Shown piece by piece: positions 8,163 through 17,780 of a stretch of DNA of 64,000 nt; within the stretch, counting starts at the first letter, position 1; every line of letters starts with the position of its first letter. The DNA is from Leptospira yanagawae serovar Saopaulo str. Sao Paulo = ATCC 700523 (GTDB taxonomy: Bacteria > Spirochaetota > Leptospiria > Leptospirales > Leptospiraceae): NCBI RefSeq assembly GCF_000332475.2, contig NZ_AOGX02000015.1, positions 1,116,001 through 1,180,000 of the forward strand. Reading direction: 5' to 3'. The notes under the pieces are model-generated. The model did no database searches and had not been told where the DNA came from. It saw only the letters and a list, made by a program, of their open reading frames with translations. The position numbers were made by a program, and so were the translations under genes.

Positions 8163-9029
8163 ATGATACTTGGACAAATTTTGAAACCGTATTCGTTAGA
8201 TCAAATTCGTATCTTAGAAGAAAAGTTGAACACCTATGAGATTTGGGTATTCGTTTTAGTACTATCTGTAGCCATTTTACTTCTCGTTGTTGTCATGCAA
8301 AGGCTCGCTATTGCAAAATTTAGAAATTCAGAGCTATTTAAATCCAAACAGAGTTTAAAATTGAATCAAAAGGATATTCAATTAGAAAACGAAGATGAAA
8401 CAAATATTATTGATACCAATACGATTACACAAACTCCGATCCACCACCCACTCACTGTCACAGGGAAAGATTTACCTGAGCCGGGAACTATTTTTAAATT
8501 TTCTGTTCCATCTCAAAGTAATCGATTGGTTTTAATTGGCAAACGTGAAGGAAACATTGTTACAAGGTCATCCGAGATTTTAGACCATCATTTAACAATT
8601 GATATAGAGCCAGTCGATTCAGAGAATATCGAAATTTTGTCCTACCAGGTAGAGTTCCGTCGAGAAGGAAAAGTTTTGATTCAATATCCAACAGATAAAG
8701 ATTTTCATGAAATGGAAATGAAAGAATCGTTTACGATTTCCAACTCATTGCATTATGAAAATGAAAAAACTTTTGATGTGATTCAGCTAACACGTCCGAT
8801 TCGAATTAAAGTAGGTGGTAAGTTGGGTTTGGATGGAAAATTTAAAAATGGATATTTTGAGTTTCATTTATTTACGAAAGATATATTAGAAAAAACGAAT
8901 TTAGGTAATAAACGAATTGAAAAACAATTTTACCTGAAGTTGTATAAGATCTTTCCGGGGTATGATACGGCGAGACAGACTAGGGATGGGATTGTGCCGA
9001 TGCTAACGAGGTTTGGGGGGAAGTTGTGA
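8163..9029 (+). CDS. Single-pass membrane protein, function unknown
   Basis: The ATG at 8163 (after AAAGGATACCGA) gives 288 residues; a GTG at 8118 is possible. One transmembrane helix (about residues 24-45, VFVLVLSVAILLLVVVMQRL) is followed by a low-complexity acidic and Thr-rich linker. A beta-rich cytoplasmic or periplasmic domain (about residues 100-240) comes next. I do not recognise the family. The last 23 codons (from about 8958) are noticeably richer in G and in GGG, AGG and ACG codons than the rest of the gene, and the stop is followed by a GC-rich inverted repeat. Confidence 0.6.
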   Translation: MILGQILKPYSLDQIRILEEKLNTYEIWVFVLVLSVAILLLVVVMQRLAIAKFRNSELFKSKQSLKLNQKDIQLENEDETNIIDTNTITQTPIHHPLTVTGKDLPEPGTIFKFSVPSQSNRLVLIGKREGNIVTRSSEILDHHLTIDIEPVDSENIEILSYQVEFRREGKVLIQYPTDKDFHEMEMKESFTISNSLHYENEKTFDVIQLTRPIRIKVGGKLGLDGKFKNGYFEFHLFTKDILEKTNLGNKRIEKQFYLKLYKIFPGYDTARQTRDGIVPMLTRFGGKL

Positions 9030-9049
9030 GTCCACAGTCCCCGCCCTGA

Positions 9050-9080
9050 ATTGGGTGGGGTTAACCACCCGCCACCCAAT
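9050..9080. repeat. GC-rich inverted repeat
   Basis: ATTGGGTGG (9050-9058) and CCACCCAAT (9072-9080) form a nine-base perfect stem around GGTTAACCACCCG, which itself allows an alternative GGTT/AACC pairing. It is much richer in GC than its surroundings and has no T-run, so it looks like a small repeat unit rather than a terminator. The rest of 9030-9267 holds only the terminator at 9193-9220. Confidence 0.5.
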
Positions 9081-9192
9081 ACGTCCTCTCTACCACATCG
9101 TATCCTTTCTTTCAATTCCCTTCGCCGAAATGCAAAATTCTTTTCAAAAGAGTTCACCTTTTGCATCATTTGTATTCTTAAGAATTCCACCC

Positions 9193-9220
9193 AAAAAAAA
9201 AAGCCAAGGTTACCCTTGGC
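9193..9220 (-). terminator. Intrinsic terminator of the thiolase gene
   Basis: On the minus strand GCCAAGG-GTAA-CCTTGGC (9203-9220) is followed by ten T residues (9193-9202). It lies about 50 bases past the thiolase stop at 9268. A shorter T-run on the other side could let it work in both directions. Confidence 0.8.
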
Positions 9221-9267
9221 TTTTCCTTCGATCTTTCGAACGAACGTAATCGAATCTTAGATTCGAA

Positions 9268-10587
9268 TTATGGTCTTTCTACGATCATTGATCCTGCGAT
9301 CCCACCGTGTGCACAAGCAGTCACAAGAACTTTCTTTGCATCTTTGTTTTCATGGAAGTCCATGATCGCATTGTGTAGGAGTCGAACCCCTGTAGCACCA
9401 AACGGGTGTCCAATGGCAATGGATCCACCATTAGGGTTGATTTTTTTGGCATCAAAGTTCTTTTCCCAATCAAATCCTGTTCTGATTTTGATTTCTTCAA
9501 GAGCTGCAACTGCAGTTGCTGCGAAAGCTTCATGGATTTCGATCACGTCGATGTTTTCCACTTTTTCACCAACTTCTTCGAGGAGACCAAGAGTTGCTTC
9601 TGCTTGTCCAAGTCCCATTAGGTTTGGTGCAACACCTTTCATTTTGAAACCTGTTACCACTGCTTCTGCTTTCAGTCCTAATCTTTTTGCTGCTGCTTCA
9701 GAAGCGACAATGATTCCTGCTGCTCCATCAGAACGTGGGCTTGCATTGAAGATGGAAACAGTAGGGCCATGTGATTTTTTTAAGTCTTTTCCATACTTTT
9801 CTTTCCAAGCATCAAATTTCATAGCTGGGTTATCAAACATAAGCATCGCGCGACCCATACGAGTTGGGTTTTTCACAAGACCTTCACGGAGGAGAACCGC
9901 CTCATCTGCTTGGAGTGGGTTTCCTTCATCGTCTTTTACTTCCATGATATATGGTTTGTAACGACCTTCTTGAGTTGCTTCGAATGCTCTTTTGAACGAT
10001 TCGTAAGCCACTTTGTCTTGTGTTTCCCGTGGGAGTGCGTAGTTTTGTGCGAGGATTTCTGCCGTTACTTGCATTCCGTAAGAAGTTTCACCATCACCAA
10101 GACCATCTTCTAATGTGTCACGAAGTTCCACGCCTTCAGGAAGGTCGTTTGGAAGTAGTTTTACAAGTGAATCTAAGCTATTTGTTTTTTTATTAAGACG
10201 AGCATTTTTCACAACGAAAGGCATAGAAGTTTGAGACTCTTCTCCAATCACGAGGAAGACTTCCCCTTCACCTAACATAATTCGGCGAGACGCTTCTGCA
10301 ACTGCTTCAAGTCCTGATACACAGTTGTTGGCAACTGTCAAACAAGGAATTTCTAAAGGCAGGTTCATGAGGTTTGCAATCACACGAGCAGAGTTTGGTG
10401 CATTTGAGAATCCTTCTCCCACAATCACTCCGTCAATGTCAGTTGGTTTCAAACCACTGCGTTTCATCACTTCTTCACCTACTAGTTTTCCTAAGTGGTG
10501 GCCTGGATACTGAGCGAGCGCCTTGCCTATTTGTGCAAAAGGAGTTCGTGCAGGTGCTGCGAGTACAATCTTTTGTGTTACTTTCAT
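9268..10587 (-). CDS. Thiolase (acetyl-CoA acetyltransferase type)
   Basis: The 439-residue protein is full length for a thiolase. The acyl-accepting Cys is C89 in NNCVSGLEA. The C-terminal catalytic motifs are HEAFAA, NPNGGSIAIGHPFGATG (catalytic His) and TACAHGGIAGSM (second Cys, in CAHGG rather than the usual CxGGG). Thiolases either cleave 3-ketoacyl-CoA in beta-oxidation or condense acetyl-CoA. The family and length fit a FadA/FadI-like enzyme, and Leptospira lives on fatty acids, so a degradative role is likely but not shown. It is preceded by ilvC on the same strand with a 48-base gap and ends with its own terminator. Confidence 0.88.
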   Translation of the reverse strand: MKVTQKIVLAAPARTPFAQIGKALAQYPGHHLGKLVGEEVMKRSGLKPTDIDGVIVGEGFSNAPNSARVIANLMNLPLEIPCLTVANNCVSGLEAVAEASRRIMLGEGEVFLVIGEESQTSMPFVVKNARLNKKTNSLDSLVKLLPNDLPEGVELRDTLEDGLGDGETSYGMQVTAEILAQNYALPRETQDKVAYESFKRAFEATQEGRYKPYIMEVKDDEGNPLQADEAVLLREGLVKNPTRMGRAMLMFDNPAMKFDAWKEKYGKDLKKSHGPTVSIFNASPRSDGAAGIIVASEAAAKRLGLKAEAVVTGFKMKGVAPNLMGLGQAEATLGLLEEVGEKVENIDVIEIHEAFAATAVAALEEIKIRTGFDWEKNFDAKKINPNGGSIAIGHPFGATGVRLLHNAIMDFHENKDAKKVLVTACAHGGIAGSMIVERP

Positions 10588-10635
10588 ATAAAATCCTTCT
10601 TCCTTTCTTTCTTCTAACTTAAGTTACCTAAACCA

Positions 10636-11664
<1,029 letters not shown>

Positions 11665-11718
11665 TTAACTGATTTTTCCATCATTTTGAACTATAATAAG
11701 GGAAACAAGAACGAATTA

Positions 11719-11802
11719 GGGCGCCTTTCCTTGCTTGCTCCGGACTCACGCAGTCGCTTCGGTCCTTCGGACGGCGTTCGCCTCCTCCGCATCAAGGGCG
11801 CG
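11719..11802. repeat. GC-rich palindromic intergenic repeat
   Basis: This 84-base stretch is far richer in GC than its AT-rich neighbourhood and lies between ilvC and the lipoprotein gene at 11934. The ends GCGCCTTT and AAGGGCGC can pair with one G-T. Inside, GTCC-TTC-GGAC and other CGC/GCG runs can fold further. The shape is that of a short mobile-type palindromic repeat. The remainder of 11638-11933 shows no convincing gene. Confidence 0.55.
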
Positions 11803-11933
11803 TAAGAGACATAATTTTTTGAATCAACTTTCTTATCATTTTCATCCGATCCAACCTTTGGCATAGGTGATCCCCGCAAATGCGGAAACCCTCCATTTCA
11901 GAATCCTTGTTTGCATTCTATACTTTGTGTATC

Positions 11934-12278
11934 ATGAACAGAATCAATTTTGAATCATTAGAAACACTCAGTCGCCAAAAGATCGTTCGGTTTTTGTGCA
12001 CCTTACTTCTAGTAGGTGGAATGGCCAGTCTCGGTGGTGGTTGTATCACACCGGATTATGGGAATGATTCTTATTATGTAAGGCATCCAAGTCAAAATGG
12101 GCACAACTACCGCCAATATCCCTATCCATACCATGGGTATTCTGGTCGTTATGGGGTGCCATATTATGGAGGAAACCAATACCAAATGCCAAGATCGGGT
12201 GGAGGAGGCCACAATCCTTTCCATATCCCAGGGGGTCGTTACAATAACTTAGGTAGCCCGGGAAAGTGGAGGTTATAG
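11934..12278 (+). CDS. Small Tyr/Gly/Pro-rich lipoprotein
   Basis: The ATG at 11934 gives 114 residues; an upstream ATG at 11880 would add an unlikely leader. A lipoprotein signal (FLCTLLLVGGMASLGGGC) ends in a loose lipobox, with acylation expected at the Cys. The mature part is low complexity: repeated Tyr, His, Pro and Gly (PYPYHGYSGRYGVPYYGG). It is the first of four closely spaced plus-strand genes for exported proteins. Only three bases separate it from the next start, and its 3' end carries that gene's GGAGG. Function unknown. Confidence 0.65.
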   Translation: MNRINFESLETLSRQKIVRFLCTLLLVGGMASLGGGCITPDYGNDSYYVRHPSQNGHNYRQYPYPYHGYSGRYGVPYYGGNQYQMPRSGGGGHNPFHIPGGRYNNLGSPGKWRL

Positions 12279-12281
12279 GAT

Positions 12282-12842
12282 TTGGACACTAAAGATTCCC
12301 AAAAAATCTTCTTTTGGAAGATCGAATTCAACCGTACAATCTGTCCGAATCGGATTGGTTCTCAAACTAGGAATCGATCCTCTGTTTCAGGGGTTTTTGT
12401 CTGTTGTCTCTTCCTCATTTTGGTAACCTCTTTTTCTAACTCTTGCGCAAGCCTTTTGCCAAAAGAGAGAAGGGTATATCCGAAAAATCCCATTCATTTA
12501 CCTGCAGGAATGGACATCCATGGGTGGGTGCAAACAAAAAAGGAACAATATCCCAATAGGCTTCGGGTGTATGACCTGGACTCTAATTCGTATAAGATCC
12601 AATACTTTCGGAGAGAGTTGACTTCGATTGGTTCCTTTATTTCCTGCGCAGCTTACCTCCGCCAAACCAATACCAAATCCATCGAGATGTTAGAGATGAT
12701 TTCCAATGTCAATTACGCAGACTATCATAAATCCATAATCCCTCGGGGTGGTGAACTGGGTCCCATGAATGAAAGAGAAAGAACCGAAATTCTTTTACCT
12801 TGCATCGAAGAATTCTTAATCGCTCCACAATCCAAGGAATGA
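12282..12842 (+). CDS. Lipoprotein, paralogue of the gene at 13544
   Basis: A TTG at 12282 is preceded by GGAGG (12268-12272) at nine bases, giving 186 residues. After a long basic N-region, a hydrophobic run ends in SFSNSC, a plausible spirochaete lipobox. The mature part shares a clear block with the gene at 13544: ASLLP-ERRVYPKNP, then LP-GM-I, TKK-QYP, GS-ISC-AY-RQ, DYHKS and EILLPCIEEFL. No function is recognised; the conserved pair of cysteines (ISC and LPC) suggests a disulfide. Second gene of a four-gene run of exported proteins. Confidence 0.65.
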   Translation: MDTKDSQKIFFWKIEFNRTICPNRIGSQTRNRSSVSGVFVCCLFLILVTSFSNSCASLLPKERRVYPKNPIHLPAGMDIHGWVQTKKEQYPNRLRVYDLDSNSYKIQYFRRELTSIGSFISCAAYLRQTNTKSIEMLEMISNVNYADYHKSIIPRGGELGPMNERERTEILLPCIEEFLIAPQSKE

Positions 12843-12849
12843 TCTACGA

Positions 12850-13539
12850 GTGAAATATCTTATCATGATATGCATACTAAGTTTAACTCAATGTGTATTT
12901 GCCAATTTAGATCACCAACCCAGAACCTTCCCGAAAGATTTAGAGAAAAATAAAATTGCCAAGTCCATTACCATTTTAAATCAAAACCGAGTTTTTTATC
13001 AAAGAGGGTACAAACGTTTTGTGGAAATCAATCCCATGTTTGGAATTCCTTGGAGTGAATACTTTTCGAAACAACAAAAGAAAATCGGATCTTCTCGTTA
13101 CCAATGGAAAACCGTTTTTATCAACAATATAGAAGATAAAAATTTCGAACTCACGAAAGTGAAAACAGACTATATACTTTTTGTTGTGGCAAACCGTCCG
13201 AAGAGTGACTGGGAAGAAGGAAAGATAAGCCAAACTTTACAAATGTTAATTCTTTGTTTATACCCATGCGAAGAAAAACTAAGTTTAGATGTAACCGTTA
13301 AATTATACCACGAGAATCGCTTGGTCACGGAGAAAACAAATACCCAATTGGCGACTCGCTACTTAAGCCCTTGGTACATTTTTGTACCAAATCGTTTTCA
13401 AATGCGTGATTATGGAAATCTAACCAATGAACCAAATGCATTCTCTACCATGTATCTTCAAGGTTTCCAAATGGCAGTTGACGAAATCTATCAAACCCTA
13501 CCTAACGAAGTGGGTAATGAAACAAAAAATGAACCATAA
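12850..13539 (+). CDS. Exported protein of unknown function
   Basis: A GTG at 12850, seven bases after the previous stop, gives 229 residues. The N-terminus (MKYLIMICILSLTQCVFA) is either a signal peptide cut after VFA or a loose lipoprotein signal with Cys in LTQC. The rest is mixed alpha/beta with a central YILFVVANRPKSDW and a late YLSPWYIFVPNRFQMRDYG. Some features (a conserved hydrophobic strand, late Tyr/Pro-rich strand, C-terminal helix) recall secreted proteins of the DUF4136/LptE-like size class, but I cannot assign a family. It sits between the two paralogous lipoprotein genes. Confidence 0.55.
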   Translation: MKYLIMICILSLTQCVFANLDHQPRTFPKDLEKNKIAKSITILNQNRVFYQRGYKRFVEINPMFGIPWSEYFSKQQKKIGSSRYQWKTVFINNIEDKNFELTKVKTDYILFVVANRPKSDWEEGKISQTLQMLILCLYPCEEKLSLDVTVKLYHENRLVTEKTNTQLATRYLSPWYIFVPNRFQMRDYGNLTNEPNAFSTMYLQGFQMAVDEIYQTLPNEVGNETKNEP

Positions 13540-13543
13540 TCAA

Positions 13544-14077
13544 ATGAGAATGAAAGAACCACTCACAAAATGGAATGCAATGAATCGAAGACATGGTTAT
13601 ATGCCAGATTTCTTTCGTGTTTGGAAATTTGGTTGGATTCGAAAATTTACTTTCCTTTGTTTTCTTTTTTTCATCTTGGATTGTGCAAGTTTACTTCCTC
13701 CAGAAAGGAGAGTGTATCCGAAGAATCCTGTGCCACTACCCAAAGGGATGAACATCCAGGATTGGATGGAGACAAAAAAGAATCAATACCCAGAAAACCT
13801 AAAAAGCCATACTCCTTATGGAGTTGTTTATAAAATAATGTACTTTCGGAAGCAAAAAACAAATTTTGGATCCTATATTTCCTGTAGTGCTTATATAAGA
13901 CAAGTGAAAGATGATGCCATTGAACTGATTGAACTTGCATCTCTTATCAATCATTCGGATTACCATAAATCAGTGAGTCGTTTTAATAAAGGAGGAGACC
14001 TGGGATCGATGACAGAAGAGGAACGATCCGAAATCCTACTTCCTTGTATCGAGGAATTTTTGGAATCACCAAAGTGA
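13544..14077 (+). CDS. Lipoprotein, paralogue of the gene at 12282
   Basis: The frame is open well into the upstream gene, so the start is uncertain; ATG codons at 13517, 13529, 13544, 13550 and 13580 are all possible, and 13544 is chosen to clear the upstream stop. A hydrophobic run (FTFLCFLFFILDC) ends in a lipobox-like Cys followed by ASLLPPERRVYPKNP, the same opening as its paralogue. The later blocks GSYISCSAYIRQ, DYHKS and EILLPCIEEFL are also shared. This is a local duplication with one unrelated gene between the copies. Function unknown. Confidence 0.6.
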   Translation: MRMKEPLTKWNAMNRRHGYMPDFFRVWKFGWIRKFTFLCFLFFILDCASLLPPERRVYPKNPVPLPKGMNIQDWMETKKNQYPENLKSHTPYGVVYKIMYFRKQKTNFGSYISCSAYIRQVKDDAIELIELASLINHSDYHKSVSRFNKGGDLGSMTEEERSEILLPCIEEFLESPK

Positions 14078-14130
14078 GAGAAATGGTTTTTAAGAGTCCT
14101 TGCTCGTTTGGTTTTTCCTTGGAAGTCCTG

Positions 14131-15864
14131 TCAGACTCCCGTATAACGAATTAGTCCAAGGGTCAAATCATCTTGGATGGCTTGGATCCCACCAGATAGA
14201 TGGATCACGGACTGGAATACTTCGTCTCGAATCTCTTTTAAAGGTTGGTTTCGGAGATCCCGGACTAAGTTTAGTAGTTTATCTTCACCAAACATTTGTA
14301 AAGAAGCCGGGTCTCTTGCTTCTGTAAGGCCATCTGTCAAAAGCACTATCAAATCACCTTTTTCCATTTGGAACTTTTCTTCTTCCGCAAGGATATCAAA
14401 GATCGGTGTGATGATTCGTCCCATAGGTTTTAAGCTGACAAGAGCCCCAGATTTACGTATGATAAAAAGTGGAAAATGGCCCGCACGGGCAAAAGTTAAA
14501 GCCCCTGAATCAGTATGCAAATGGAGTAAACTTGCCGTTACAAAATGTTCTCTCAAATTGGGAATAATTTGGTTTCGAATCGACTCTAAGTTTTCTTTAA
14601 GATCTTTTGGGTCTTCTTTCCATTTTTCCAGTGAGGTTTTGACAAGAGCACTTAAAAGAGCAGATGGAATTCCATGTCCAGATACATCGCAGATAAATAC
14701 ACCTAATTCTTGTTTTTCGTGCCTCCAAACAATATCATACAAATCACCACCCACTTTCATCATGGGTATGTTTTTAAATAAAATTTCGACTCCATTGGGT
14801 ACAATTTCTTTTTGTGGGAAAAGGGATTCTTGGATTCGTTTTGCCATATCCAATTGTTTTTCAATTTCGATCCTTTGTTCCTCGATGACGGCAGTTCGTT
14901 CTAAAACTTTTTGTTCTAATTCTTCATTGGCTTTTTCTTTAAGTTCATTTAACACTTGTAATGATTTTAAAGATGTTTCCTGTGCACGTTCTCTTTCACG
15001 TGTGGCTGTTACAAGGAAGTAAGCAATCCCACTGATACAAAATAAAAAGGCATCTAAAAATATGAGTGAATCATTAATTGATAACCCACTGGCATCTCGT
15101 CTCGCAAAAACACCTTTCCCTTCAATGGTGAGTGTGACAGCTGTGTAAGATAGGACAACTGTAGATAATGTAGCACCAAATTGGCGGAACCGTATGCTTG
15201 TGACAATGACAAAGGGGATGGGAACAAAAAGAAGAGGCCACTCATCACTAAATGCAATGGATCCAGAAATATAAACAATAACGATCCAAAGGAAAAGTTC
15301 CAATTGTTTGGATAAATCTAAGTTTAACTTGGATTTTGGATAAAACCAAACATAAAGTAGGGGTGCCACAATGAGAAACCCAAGCATCTCTCCTGAAAAC
15401 CAAGTAAAGAATACATTAAAATACAATTCAGAAGATAAAAAATCCCAATACCATAAACTTGTCACACCAAGCACAGCACTGATGAAGGAACCAGGAAAGG
15501 TTCCAATGCTTAAGAAATAAATTAAATCCTTTGTGGAATAGAGAGGATCCGTTTTTTCTGTCACGCGTTTGATGATGCGATAATTGACATAACTACTAAG
15601 TGTGTTGCCAATCCCTATAATAAACGCTGTTTGGAAGTGAGGGTTGTTGTAGAAGTTGGCAAGTGTGGCACCTAAATAAATTCCAGGTATGGCAACAGGT
15701 CCAAGCAGTAAAAGGGAAGAGAGTCCTACTCCTTCTGGCGGCCAAACAGGTGAAACTTGGCTATTGAGAAAGGCTATATTGAATCCAATTTGTGCGGAAA
15801 TGAAGTACCCGATGAGGATGATGGGGGTCCAAAGGAGGATTCTTGTGTAATGGACCGTTTTCAT
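14131..15864 (-). CDS. MASE1-domain SpoIIE-type PP2C phosphatase
   Basis: The N-terminal 280 residues are a hydrophobic multi-helix MASE1 sensor, including SQVSPVWPPEGVGLSSLLLLG, the typical WPP motif region, shown here as SPVWPPEGVGL. A coiled coil follows (about residues 300-345), then a PP2C/SpoIIE Ser/Thr phosphatase with VGGDLYDI, FICDVSGHGIPSAL and VLLTDGLTEARD, which carry the metal-binding Asp and Gly residues. It probably controls an anti-sigma or anti-anti-sigma (STAS) switch. The ATG at 15864 overlaps the upstream TGA as ATGA; an alternative ATG at 15885 follows GGAGG almost directly. Coupled to the ABC-F gene. Confidence 0.82.
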   Translation of the reverse strand: MKTVHYTRILLWTPIILIGYFISAQIGFNIAFLNSQVSPVWPPEGVGLSSLLLLGPVAIPGIYLGATLANFYNNPHFQTAFIIGIGNTLSSYVNYRIIKRVTEKTDPLYSTKDLIYFLSIGTFPGSFISAVLGVTSLWYWDFLSSELYFNVFFTWFSGEMLGFLIVAPLLYVWFYPKSKLNLDLSKQLELFLWIVIVYISGSIAFSDEWPLLFVPIPFVIVTSIRFRQFGATLSTVVLSYTAVTLTIEGKGVFARRDASGLSINDSLIFLDAFLFCISGIAYFLVTATRERERAQETSLKSLQVLNELKEKANEELEQKVLERTAVIEEQRIEIEKQLDMAKRIQESLFPQKEIVPNGVEILFKNIPMMKVGGDLYDIVWRHEKQELGVFICDVSGHGIPSALLSALVKTSLEKWKEDPKDLKENLESIRNQIIPNLREHFVTASLLHLHTDSGALTFARAGHFPLFIIRKSGALVSLKPMGRIITPIFDILAEEEKFQMEKGDLIVLLTDGLTEARDPASLQMFGEDKLLNLVRDLRNQPLKEIRDEVFQSVIHLSGGIQAIQDDLTLGLIRYTGV

Positions 15865-17738
15865 TCGGAATGAAACATTTCCCATTCCTCCAATTTGTAA
15901 AGAATTTCCGCCTCAATTGTTTGGATTTCTTTCGATATTTTGCTTAATTCCATATGATCATTTGCGAATGTACTCAATTTTGATTCTAAGTTGGCTTTTT
16001 TCTCTTCGAGTGATGCAATGTCTTTTTCTAATGTTTGGATTTTCTTAAGGTCTTGTTTTGATTTTTTAGGTTTTTCCACAGTGGGTTGACTTACTGGTAC
16101 CACTGGGGTTTGAATAGAACCTGGTTCGTTTTCAATCTCCAATGTGTCTTGTTCTAAAAAGGAAGAGAAGGTTCCAATGTAATGGTCGAGTTTTCCTTCT
16201 TTGCGAAAGATGAGTAAACTTTCTGCGGTTCGATCGAGAAAATAACGATCATGCGATACAATCACCACCGTACCTGGGAACTCATCTAAAAAAGATTCCA
16301 AAACAGATAGGGTTTGGATGTCTAAGTCATTGGTAGGTTCATCCAAAATAAGAAAGTTTGGACCTGTCATCAAAATTTGAACGAGGAATAGTCTACGCCT
16401 TTCACCTCCAGAAAGTTTGGCGATTCGTGTGTATTGTAATTTCCCATCAAATAGAAATCGTTCCAACATTTTTGCGGCCGAAATTTTTTCGCCAGACTCG
16501 GTTTCAATCATTTCACCTGCAACATCTTTGATGTATTCCAATACATTTCGTTCCAAAGGAAGTTCTGAGCTTGTTTGGTCAAAATACCCAACTTTGGTAT
16601 TGAGTCCTGGTTTTAAATAACCGCTATCCGGTGTTAGTCGTCCGGCTATAAGATTAAGTAAAGTTGATTTCCCAATTCCGTTGGGACCAATGATTCCCAG
16701 TCTTTCCTTCGCTTTAAACGTATAAGTGAAATCATTGATGAGAACTTTTTCGCCAATTGATTTTTTAAGATTATGGATTTCTAATATGGTTTTCCCTTGG
16801 CGTTTTGCGGCAACACTCAGTTCTAAGTCTTTTTGGATTTCTCGTCTTTCGCGAGTTTGTAATTCGTTAGCTCGATCAATTCTTGCTTTTTGTTTTGTGG
16901 TGCGCGCTTTGGGTTGGCGTTTGAGCCATTTCACTTCTTGTTTCAAAAATTGTTTGATTTTGTCTTCTTGTTTTTGAAGTGTTTCTTCACGTTCGACCTT
17001 TCGTTCTAAATAAATCGAATAGTTCCCTTCGTATAAAAAATAATTCCCACGGTCTAATTCCAAAATTTTGGTTACAATTCGATCTAAGAAGTAACGATCA
17101 TGTGTGATGAGAAGGATTGCTTTATCTAAATTGGCAAGGTAGTCTTCTAACCATAATATGGATTTTACGTCCAAATGGTTTGTTGGCTCATCTAAAATTA
17201 GTAAATTACTTTCATCAATTAGAGATTTGGCAAGCTCTACTTTTTTTAACATCCCACCTGACAATTCAGACATCTTTCGCTCAAGTTTTTCGACACCTAA
17301 TTCCCGTAAGATGGATTTGATTTGTTGTTCATAATCCCATGCAGAAAGTCTATCCATCTCCTGTGAGGCATTTGTAAATTCATCATCGAGGCCATCTTCC
17401 CCTTCGCTCATACGTTCACAGATATCTTCATACTTACGAATGGTTTTGACGAGTTTGTTGTCCCCTTTGTAAATATGGTCGAGAATGGTTTCCTTGGGAT
17501 CAAAAATGGGATTTTGGTCGAGGATCGCAATTTTTAGGTTATTGTTTTTAATGATTTGGCCAGAGTCTGTTTCTTCTTTTCCCAGTATGGCTCGTAACAA
17601 GGTAGACTTGCCCGATCCATTGATCCCAACGATGGCAAGTTTTTCTCCTTCACTGATAGAGAAATCAAGGTTTGTAAAAAGTTTTTTTTCGCCGATGGTT
17701 TTGGAAAGTTTGGATACAGAGACTAGCACAATGTCCAT
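15861..17738 (-). CDS. uup: ABC-F family ATPase, Uup type
   Basis: The 625-residue protein has two ATP-binding cassettes and no membrane domain. The first has GINGSGKSTLL, LSGGMLKKVELAKSL and LLILDEPTNHLD. The second has GPNGIGKSTLLN, LSGGERRRLFLVQ and LILDEPTNDLD. Between them a charged linker (about residues 240-310, QEVKWLKRQPKARTTKQKAR) corresponds to the P-site tRNA interaction motif. A C-terminal coiled coil of about 75 residues (KPKKSKQDLKKIQTLEKD onward) is typical of Uup. ABC-F proteins act on the ribosome or, for Uup, on branched DNA and late ribosome assembly. The downstream phosphatase gene overlaps its stop. Confidence 0.88.
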   Translation of the reverse strand: MDIVLVSVSKLSKTIGEKKLFTNLDFSISEGEKLAIVGINGSGKSTLLRAILGKEETDSGQIIKNNNLKIAILDQNPIFDPKETILDHIYKGDNKLVKTIRKYEDICERMSEGEDGLDDEFTNASQEMDRLSAWDYEQQIKSILRELGVEKLERKMSELSGGMLKKVELAKSLIDESNLLILDEPTNHLDVKSILWLEDYLANLDKAILLITHDRYFLDRIVTKILELDRGNYFLYEGNYSIYLERKVEREETLQKQEDKIKQFLKQEVKWLKRQPKARTTKQKARIDRANELQTRERREIQKDLELSVAAKRQGKTILEIHNLKKSIGEKVLINDFTYTFKAKERLGIIGPNGIGKSTLLNLIAGRLTPDSGYLKPGLNTKVGYFDQTSSELPLERNVLEYIKDVAGEMIETESGEKISAAKMLERFLFDGKLQYTRIAKLSGGERRRLFLVQILMTGPNFLILDEPTNDLDIQTLSVLESFLDEFPGTVVIVSHDRYFLDRTAESLLIFRKEGKLDHYIGTFSSFLEQDTLEIENEPGSIQTPVVPVSQPTVEKPKKSKQDLKKIQTLEKDIASLEEKKANLESKLSTFANDHMELSKISKEIQTIEAEILYKLEEWEMFHSE

Positions 17739-17780
17739 GAGAAAGAAATGGCCTCATTCGGACAATCTCATTCAATATGG

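Noticed and set aside
9344..9961. A 205-codon open frame on the plus strand
   Set aside because: It is antisense to the thiolase gene over its catalytic region, and its translation shows no domain.
14177..15022. A 281-codon open frame on the plus strand
   Set aside because: It lies fully antisense to the conserved MASE1-SpoIIE phosphatase gene and its translation is Ser/Lys-rich with no recognisable motif; it is a by-product of the codon use of the real gene.
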